DNA of 64,000 nt from Phytohabitans sp037414955. Its GTDB lineage: Bacteria; Actinomycetota; Actinomycetes; Mycobacteriales; Micromonosporaceae. The stretch's first letter is position 1. Every line of letters begins with the position of its first letter. The DNA is taken from contig JBBEWH010000048.1 of NCBI GenBank assembly GCA_037414955.1, positions 1 through 64,000 on the forward strand. The letters are read 5' to 3'. A model generated the notes under the pieces. That model had not been told where the DNA came from. It saw only the letters and a list, made by a program, of their open reading frames with translations, and searched no databases. Shown one piece after another: positions 59,421 to 64,000 of the stretch. Both the position numbers and the translations under genes were made by a program.

Positions 59421-60634
59421 CCCGCCGGTGGCCCACGTACGCCCTCGTCGGCGGCGCCGCGGTGACGCTCACCGCCGTGGTCGTCGCCGCCGTCGCGGTA
59501 CGGTCGGCGACCGGCCGGTACTGGATCGACCTCGCCGTCTATCGCACCAGCGCGGCCGTCGCGGGCCGCGGCGACGGCGCCGTGTACGAGCTGGTGTTCG
59601 GCGACAACGGCGCCGAGACCGGCTTCACGTACCCGCCGTTCGCGGCGCTGCTGCTACAGCCGCTCGCGCACGTCAGCATGGTGGTCGCGGTCGGCGCCTG
59701 GACGCTCGCCTCGATCCTGGCGCTGTTCGCCGCCGTGTGGGTGGCGCTCCGGGCCGCCGGGGTGCCGGCCGAGCGCCGGGGTGTCCTGGCGCTGGTCGCG
59801 ACGGCGGCGGCGGTGCCGATGTTCGCCGTCCTCGGACACCTCCAGTCGGGCCAGATCGGCGTCTTCCTCATGCTCCTCGTCCTCGTCGACCTCACCACTC
59901 CCATGATCAAGACGTCCCTCAAATCGCTAGAACGAATTGAGGGGCGCCTTGATCAAGGAGGTGCGCCGTGGTGGCATGGCGTCGGTGTCGGGATCGCCGC
60001 CGGGATCAAGCTCACGCCGCTCATCTTCGTGGTATACCTGATCGCCATTGGCCGGATCCGCGCGGCGGCCACCGCCATGGCGGCGTTCCTGGCCACGGCG
60101 GTCGTCGGGCTCGCGTGGCGGCCAGCGGACTCCCGCTGGTTCTGGGGCGGCGGCCTCCTCACGCCATCCCGGGTCACCGGGGATCCCCGGACGCCGTTGA
60201 ACCAGTCGCTGCGCGGCACGATCGCCCGGCTGACCGACTCCGCCGATCCCGGCCTCGCCTGGCTGGTCGTGGCGGCGCTCGTCGGCGCGGCCGGGATCGT
60301 GGTCGCGGCCCGCATCACCCGCGCCGGCGACCCGCTGCTCGGGCTGCTCGCCTGCGCGACCACCGGCCTGCTGGTCTCGCCGATCTCGTGGCACCACCAC
60401 TGGGTCTGGGTGGTGCCGGCACTGGTCGTGCTCGGGCTGCGCGCCTGGCACGCGCGCAGCCGCGCCGGCCTCGCGGCGGTGGCCGGGACCTGGCTGGTCT
60501 TCGTGGCGACCACGACCTGGGTACTCGCCGGGGCCTGGCACGGCGGCCCGCTCTACACCAACCTGTACGTGCTGCTCGGCCTCGCGTTCCTGATCGCCCT
60601 CGCCACCCCCATGATCAAGGCGTCCGTCAAGTAG
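59417..60634 (+). CDS. GT87-family polytopic glycosyltransferase with in-frame palindrome insert
   Basis: The 405-residue GT-C enzyme has about nine helices. It carries the first-loop catalytic Asp in YWIDLAVYRTSA, FTYPPFAALLLQPLA, LGHLQSGQIGVFLMLLVL, GVGIAAGIKLTPLIFVVYL, LNQSLRGTIARL and SPISWHHHWVWVVPALV. GT87 enzymes use polyprenyl-phosphate sugars; the family includes PimE and, as I recall, arabinofuranosyltransferase AftC. Residues 162-181 (PMIKTSLKSLERIEGRLDQG) are palindrome A16 translated in frame, between two helices. The C-terminal PMIKASVK comes from palindrome A17. Confidence 0.9.
   Translation: MTRRWPTYALVGGAAVTLTAVVVAAVAVRSATGRYWIDLAVYRTSAAVAGRGDGAVYELVFGDNGAETGFTYPPFAALLLQPLAHVSMVVAVGAWTLASILALFAAVWVALRAAGVPAERRGVLALVATAAAVPMFAVLGHLQSGQIGVFLMLLVLVDLTTPMIKTSLKSLERIEGRLDQGGAPWWHGVGVGIAAGIKLTPLIFVVYLIAIGRIRAAATAMAAFLATAVVGLAWRPADSRWFWGGGLLTPSRVTGDPRTPLNQSLRGTIARLTDSADPGLAWLVVAALVGAAGIVVAARITRAGDPLLGLLACATTGLLVSPISWHHHWVWVVPALVVLGLRAWHARSRAGLAAVAGTWLVFVATTTWVLAGAWHGGPLYTNLYVLLGLAFLIALATPMIKASVK
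59900..59958. repeat. Family A palindrome, copy A16, inside a coding sequence
   Basis: Diverged but complete: CCATGATCAAGACGTCCCTC, loop AAATCGCTAGAACGAATT, GAGGGGCGCCTTGATCAAGG. It is read in frame with no stop in the GT87 gene. The central codon is TCG, where many copies have TAG. Confidence 0.95.
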
Positions 60635-60665
60635 TTCTCGCTACCTGAAGGACGCCCTGATCATG
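60610..60665. repeat. Family A palindrome, copy A17, ending the GT87 gene
   Basis: CATGATCAAGGCGTCCGTCA, then TAG, which is the GT87 stop, and the right arm TGAAGGACGCCCTGATCATG with several mismatches. Confidence 0.92.
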
Positions 60666-60671
60666 AAAGGG

Positions 60672-62021
60672 TTAGCGCAGCGGTGGGTTGGCGAGCTTCG
60701 CCAGTTCCAGCGCCTGAGCACGGAACCACTGCCCGGCGGGCGGATCCACCCGCCCCCACAGTGGATCGAACGTGGACTGCGCGTCGGCCGGTACGTTCCA
60801 CGGGTTGTAGGCGCCGAAGTCCCACGCCCGCGCGCCACCCGCGATGTCGCAGGAGCCGTCCGACTCGCCGGGGATCTTCGCCCAGACGTACGCGTCGAGC
60901 AGCGGCACGCCGGTGTTCGCGGTCGGCCGCGGGCCCACGCCCCGGCCCGGCGGGTTGCACCAGTTGCCGTTGCGCAGGCTGGTGACCACACTCTCCGGCT
61001 GGTTGTACGGAGCCTTGCCGTATGCCGACATGTCGTTGGCGCCCTGCCCGCTACGGCTGGTGTCCACGACGAACCGGGTGGTCGGCACCGCGGAGCCCAT
61101 GTTGTCCGCGTACCACTGGTCGCTCAGCACCCACGTGCTGAAGTCGTCGATCGTGGCCGGTTCCCACTGGCTTGCGCAGACGCGGTAGTTGCCGAGCCGC
61201 CAGCCGCCGTCCTCCGGGTTCTTCACGAACGCGAGGCAGCTCGAGATCCAGGTGCCGAGCTTCTGCAGATGCGGCGTGGGCTGGTAGTTGGAGACGTTCA
61301 GGAAGAAGCCGTCCGCCCGCTCGACCCCGGCCTTGACCAGGCGCTCGGTGGCGTCCGGGGTGCCCAGCCAGCCGCTGTGCGTGGCGTCCAGGTAGGTGCG
61401 GACGTTCGGCAGCCGGCCTAGCCGGTCCACGGCACCGTTGAGCGCCGCGTACCGCTCGGCCGGCGAGGCGCCCGGCTGCGGGTTGCCGGCGGCGTCCACC
61501 GGCTGGCACCACTCTTCGTGGCCGCCGATGTTGGTGTAGAACGGGATGATGCCCAGGCCATCCGGCTCGACCAGGACCACCGCCCGACCCCGGCCGATGC
61601 CGCTGGCGAACGCGTCGACCCACGCCAGGTAGTCGGCGGTGTTCAGCGCCCCGCCCGCCGAATACTGCGCGCAGTCGCGGAACGGGATGTTGTAGACCAC
61701 GAGCACGGGCACCGCGTGCTGCCGGGCCGCGGCCCGCATGGTCTCCCGCGCCTTGGCCCTGGCCTCGGCGGGCGTGCCGCCGTTGAACCAGACCGCCTGC
61801 GGGGTGGCGACCATCTTCGCGACGAGGGCGGCGTCGCGGATGTGGCCCGTGCGCGCGAGGTCGGTGATGTGGGTGACCGCCGCTGGATTCGGTGGCGGCG
61901 TGTAGAACCGGGTGGTGGCGGACAGCGGCGTGGGGCTCGCCGGTGGGGGGCTCGCCGATGCGCCGGGGGCGATCCCCAGCGACAGAACCAGGACCGCGAC
62001 CGCGCCAAGGGTTTTTGTCAA
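60672..62021 (-). CDS. Secreted glycoside hydrolase family 6 (cellulase)
   Basis: Hydrolyses beta-1,4-glucan. The 449-residue protein has a signal peptide (KTLGAVAVLVLSLGIAPGASA) and a GH6 catalytic domain: PVLVVYNIPFRDCAQYSAGG, VVLVEPDGLGIIPF with a catalytic Asp, YLDATHSGWLG, FFLNVSNYQPT, RFVVDTSRSGQG, WCNPPGRGVGPRPTANTG and VWAKIPGESDGSC. No cellulose-binding module is attached. TTG at 62021 is chosen because AGGAGAG lies six bases upstream and the signal peptide starts there; a frame from 62075 lacks support. Confidence 0.93.
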   Translation of the reverse strand: MTKTLGAVAVLVLSLGIAPGASASPPPASPTPLSATTRFYTPPPNPAAVTHITDLARTGHIRDAALVAKMVATPQAVWFNGGTPAEARAKARETMRAAARQHAVPVLVVYNIPFRDCAQYSAGGALNTADYLAWVDAFASGIGRGRAVVLVEPDGLGIIPFYTNIGGHEEWCQPVDAAGNPQPGASPAERYAALNGAVDRLGRLPNVRTYLDATHSGWLGTPDATERLVKAGVERADGFFLNVSNYQPTPHLQKLGTWISSCLAFVKNPEDGGWRLGNYRVCASQWEPATIDDFSTWVLSDQWYADNMGSAVPTTRFVVDTSRSGQGANDMSAYGKAPYNQPESVVTSLRNGNWCNPPGRGVGPRPTANTGVPLLDAYVWAKIPGESDGSCDIAGGARAWDFGAYNPWNVPADAQSTFDPLWGRVDPPAGQWFRAQALELAKLANPPLR

Positions 62022-62113
62022 AGGATCTCTCCTGTCGTGAAACCCATCGATCCCGCCGAGGCTATCGGTCCGCATCCATGATCTGTTGCCCGTTAGGTAG
62101 TTCTACCTACACA

Positions 62114-62171
62114 CCATGATCAGGGCGTCCTTCATGTCGTTAGAACGACATGAAGGACGCCTTGATCATGG
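62114..62171. repeat. Family A palindrome, copy A18
   Basis: Stem with matched changes (TTCATG on the left, CATGAA on the right), between GH6 and cimA. The cimA stop begins four bases further on. Confidence 0.93.
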
Positions 62172-62174
62172 GAG

Positions 62175-63764
62175 TTAGACGCCGGCGGGGGCTCGGGACA
62201 GGCCGTACGTGAGAGCGTCGACGAGGGCGTGCCAGCTCGCCTCCACCACGTTCTCGTGGACGCCGACGGTGGTCCAGTCGCGCCCACCGCCGTCCACGGT
62301 CTCCACCAGCACCCGCGTCACCGCGCCGGAGCCGTGGCTGCCTTCCAGGATGCGCACCTTGTAGTCGGCCAGCTCGAAGGAGGCCAGATCGGGGTAGTGC
62401 TTGCGCAGCGCCACCCGGAGCGCCTCGTCGAGCGCGTTCACCGGGCCGTTGCCCTCGGCGGTGGCGATCACCCGCTCACCCCGTACCCGGACCTTCACGG
62501 TGGCCTCGGAGACGACCGCGCCGTCCTCGCGGTGTTCGACCTGGACCCGGTAGGACTCCAGGCTGAAGGGCCGGACCGGCCCGTCACCCGGCAGCTCGGC
62601 GCGGACCAGCAGCTCGAAGGACGCGTCCGCGGCCTCGAACGACCAGCCGCCCGCCTCCAGCTCCTTCACCCGGTTGGTGACCCGGGAGAGGGTTTCGGGA
62701 TGGCCGGCCAGGTCCAGACCGAGCTCGCGGCTCTTGAGCTCGATGCTGGCCCGGCCGGCCATCTCCGTCACCAGGATGCGCATGTCGTTGCCGACGATGG
62801 ACGGGTCCACGTGGTTGTAGAGCACCGGGTCCACCTTGATCGCACTCGCGTGCAGCCCCGCCTTGTGAGCGAACGCCGCGGCCCCGACATAAGCCTGGTG
62901 GGTGTCGGGGGCGATGTTGGCGATCTCCGCGATGGCATGCGAGACGCGCACCATGTTCTCCAGGCAGCCGTCCGGGAGGACGGGCAGCCCGAGCTTGAGT
63001 TGTAGGTTGCCGACGACGGCGAAGAGGTCCGCGTTGCCGGGACGCTCGCCGTATCCGTTGGCGGTGCACTGGAAGTGCTTCACACCCGCCTCGACGGCCG
63101 CGATCGTGTTGGCGACCGCGCAGGACGTGTCGTTCTGGCAGTGGATGCCGAGCCGCTCGGGGCCGATGCCCAGGCGCTCGGTCAGCTCGTTGATGGCCGC
63201 GGTGATCCGGGACGGCAGCATCCCGCCGTTCGTGTCGCACATCACCACGACCTCCGCGCCGGCCTCCAGGGCCGTCGCGACCACCGACGAGGTGTACGCC
63301 GGGTCGAAGCGATAGCCGTCGAAGAAGTGCTCGCAGTCGAGGAAGACCCGGCGACCTTCGGCGACGAAGTGGGCGACGGTGTCCCGCACCATGGCCAGGT
63401 TCTCGTCGCCGGTCGTGCGCAGCGCGCGCTGGACGTGGCGTATGTCGGACTTCGCGACCAGGCACACCGCGGGCGTCTCGGCGTCGAGCAGCGCGCGCAC
63501 CTGCGGGTCGTCGGCGACCGCGACGCCGGCCTTGCGGGTGGCCCCGAACGCGACCAGCACGGCGTGTTTCAGGTCGAGCTCGGTGCGCGCTCTCCGGAAG
63601 AACTCGGTGTCCTTCGGCATGGCACCCGGCCAACCGCCCTCGATGAAACCGACGCCGAACTCGTCGAGCAGCTTGGCCACCGCGAGCTTGTCCACGACCG
63701 AGTAGCTGATCCCCTCACGCTGTGCCCCGTCGCGCAGCGTCGTGTCGTACACCTGGAATGTCAT
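62175..63764 (-). CDS. cimA: Citramalate synthase
   Basis: Condenses pyruvate and acetyl-CoA to (R)-citramalate, giving 2-oxobutanoate for isoleucine synthesis without threonine. The 529-residue protein has the HMG-CoA-lyase-like TIM barrel (FQVYDTTLRDGAQREGISYS; GFIEGGWPGAMPKD; VVMCDTNGGMLPS; GIHCQNDTSCAVANT) and a C-terminal LeuA-type allosteric dimer domain from about 400. The same family covers 2-isopropylmalate synthases, but DGAQREGISYS with FIEGGWPG marks the CimA subgroup. ATG at 63764 follows AAGGGACC. A long leader with a peptide and terminator precedes it. Confidence 0.93.
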   Translation of the reverse strand: MTFQVYDTTLRDGAQREGISYSVVDKLAVAKLLDEFGVGFIEGGWPGAMPKDTEFFRRARTELDLKHAVLVAFGATRKAGVAVADDPQVRALLDAETPAVCLVAKSDIRHVQRALRTTGDENLAMVRDTVAHFVAEGRRVFLDCEHFFDGYRFDPAYTSSVVATALEAGAEVVVMCDTNGGMLPSRITAAINELTERLGIGPERLGIHCQNDTSCAVANTIAAVEAGVKHFQCTANGYGERPGNADLFAVVGNLQLKLGLPVLPDGCLENMVRVSHAIAEIANIAPDTHQAYVGAAAFAHKAGLHASAIKVDPVLYNHVDPSIVGNDMRILVTEMAGRASIELKSRELGLDLAGHPETLSRVTNRVKELEAGGWSFEAADASFELLVRAELPGDGPVRPFSLESYRVQVEHREDGAVVSEATVKVRVRGERVIATAEGNGPVNALDEALRVALRKHYPDLASFELADYKVRILEGSHGSGAVTRVLVETVDGGGRDWTTVGVHENVVEASWHALVDALTYGLSRAPAGV

Positions 63765-63800
63765 CTGTGGTCCCTTCGATACCAACACTGAGTTTTCAGC

Positions 63801-63836
63801 ACAAACAAAACGACCCCCCGCGGGGTGCGGGAGGTC
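63801..63836 (-). terminator. Attenuator terminator upstream of cimA
   Basis: On the minus strand GACCTCCCGC...GCGGGGGGTC forms a strong stem followed by GTTTTGTTTG. It lies about 45 bases before the cimA start and after the leader peptide, which suits transcription attenuation. Confidence 0.75.
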
Positions 63837-63866
63837 TGCGCGCTCGGCGTGAGGGGTGCCGGCGCG

Positions 63867-63929
63867 CTAGGTGCCAATAATGAGGGCGAGGTGGGTCACG
63901 GTCCGTACTCTGCCACTCGCACCCAGCAT
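63867..63929 (-). CDS. Leader peptide of cimA (Val/Leu/Ile-rich end)
   Basis: A 20-codon frame, MLGASGRVRT-VTHLALIIGT, ends in Leu-Ala-Leu-Ile-Ile with ATT-ATT, rare codons in this GC-rich genome. In-frame ATGs at 63941 and 63947 could lengthen it to 24 or 26 codons. Stalling at the Leu/Ile codons when branched-chain aminoacyl-tRNA is short would favour an antiterminator over the 63801-63836 stem. This matches known actinobacterial branched-chain attenuators; the specific mechanism here is inferred. Confidence 0.6.
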   Translation of the reverse strand: MLGASGRVRTVTHLALIIGT

Positions 63930-63967
63930 TCCGGTAGCCATGTCCATATTGCGAGACAGCATGATCA

Positions 63968-63997
63968 GGTATAGTCGTTGACTGTTCGTTCAATCAA
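63968..63997 (-). promoter_or_regulatory. Candidate sigma-70 promoter for the cimA leader
   Basis: Minus strand: -35 TTGATT (63997-63992) and -10 TATACC (63973-63968) with an 18-base spacer. A start near 63961 would give a leader RNA of about 200 nt containing the peptide and terminator. Confidence 0.5.
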
Positions 63998-64000
63998 CGG

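Noticed and set aside
47..62171. Family A elements as a CRISPR array or insertion-sequence ends
   Set aside because: Copies are kilobases apart with no regular spacers and no cas genes. No transposase gene lies next to any copy and no paired ends enclose a gene.
47..62171. Short frames reading MIKASLKSLERLEG or HDQGVLQVV in many places as genes
   Set aside because: They are translations of the palindromes, lack ribosome binding sites and family matches, and occur wherever a copy lies. Only the in-frame cases within real genes are kept.

Overview
The window is high-GC actinobacterial chromosome, most likely from the Micromonosporaceae. This rests on the GC-rich coding style, frequent GTG starts, ATGA/GTGA stop-start overlaps, an F420-pathway gene, and gene order. 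The species assignment is inference. The block from recG to the fumarylacetoacetate hydrolase (395-31276) runs in the order known from Mycobacterium tuberculosis Rv2973c-Rv2993c: recG, DAK2 gene, thiL, DUF3515, ddl, gpsA, fbiD, ppk, mutT1, hupB, leuD, leuC, iclR, FAA hydrolase. Lineage-specific inserts lie at 7815-14344 (Gly/His/Tyr-rich protein, HTH/Clp-N pair, sialidase, serine hydrolase, PLP enzyme), 19432-20961 (CYTH-CHAD) and 22175-26155 (two-component system and MMPL exporter). tRNA-Glu and tRNA-Gln sit where gltX would be expected.

From 31300 to 47834 the content is mixed. It holds a 3-methyladenine-glycosylase-like protein, an ArfB-like rescue factor, and a minus-strand stress and envelope block. 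That block comprises an OmpR-type two-component system, an HtrA-like protease, and a small secreted protein-MoxR-DUF58-vWA operon. After it come CapA, a Tat-exported beta-carbonic anhydrase, a class II synthetase-like paralog, a SARP/NB-ARC/TPR regulator and a VanJ-like membrane phosphatase. The 880 bases at 46953-47834 carry no convincing gene and are packed with repeats.

From 48356 to 60634 lies a glycan cluster. It has four GT2 glycosyltransferases, an LPG-synthase-type membrane protein, a membrane EEP phosphatase, a decaprenyl-phosphate phosphoribosyltransferase-like UbiA, an NAD-dependent epimerase, a class III aminotransferase, a polysaccharide deacetylase, a methyltransferase and a GT87 enzyme. 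Together they suggest a lipid-linked, possibly amino-modified pentose and its transfer to a surface glycan. A GH6 cellulase and cimA follow; cimA has a leader that looks like an attenuator with a Leu/Ile-rich leader peptide.

The most unusual feature is a set of dispersed palindromes. Family A (about 56 bp, 18 copies plus fragments) lies between genes on both strands and shows compensatory stem changes. It supplies the stop codon of several genes and in one case reads in frame through the middle of a glycosyltransferase. Family C does the same near the end of the epimerase gene. Family B (about 100 bp, 4 copies) is a nested inverted repeat that overlaps the end of another gene. Separately, two mini-cistrons of 18-19 codons ending in the peptide FRGGPA are wedged, with ATGA overlaps on both sides, between adjacent genes of two unrelated operons. 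These palindromes and mini-cistrons are the best candidates for undescribed biology here.
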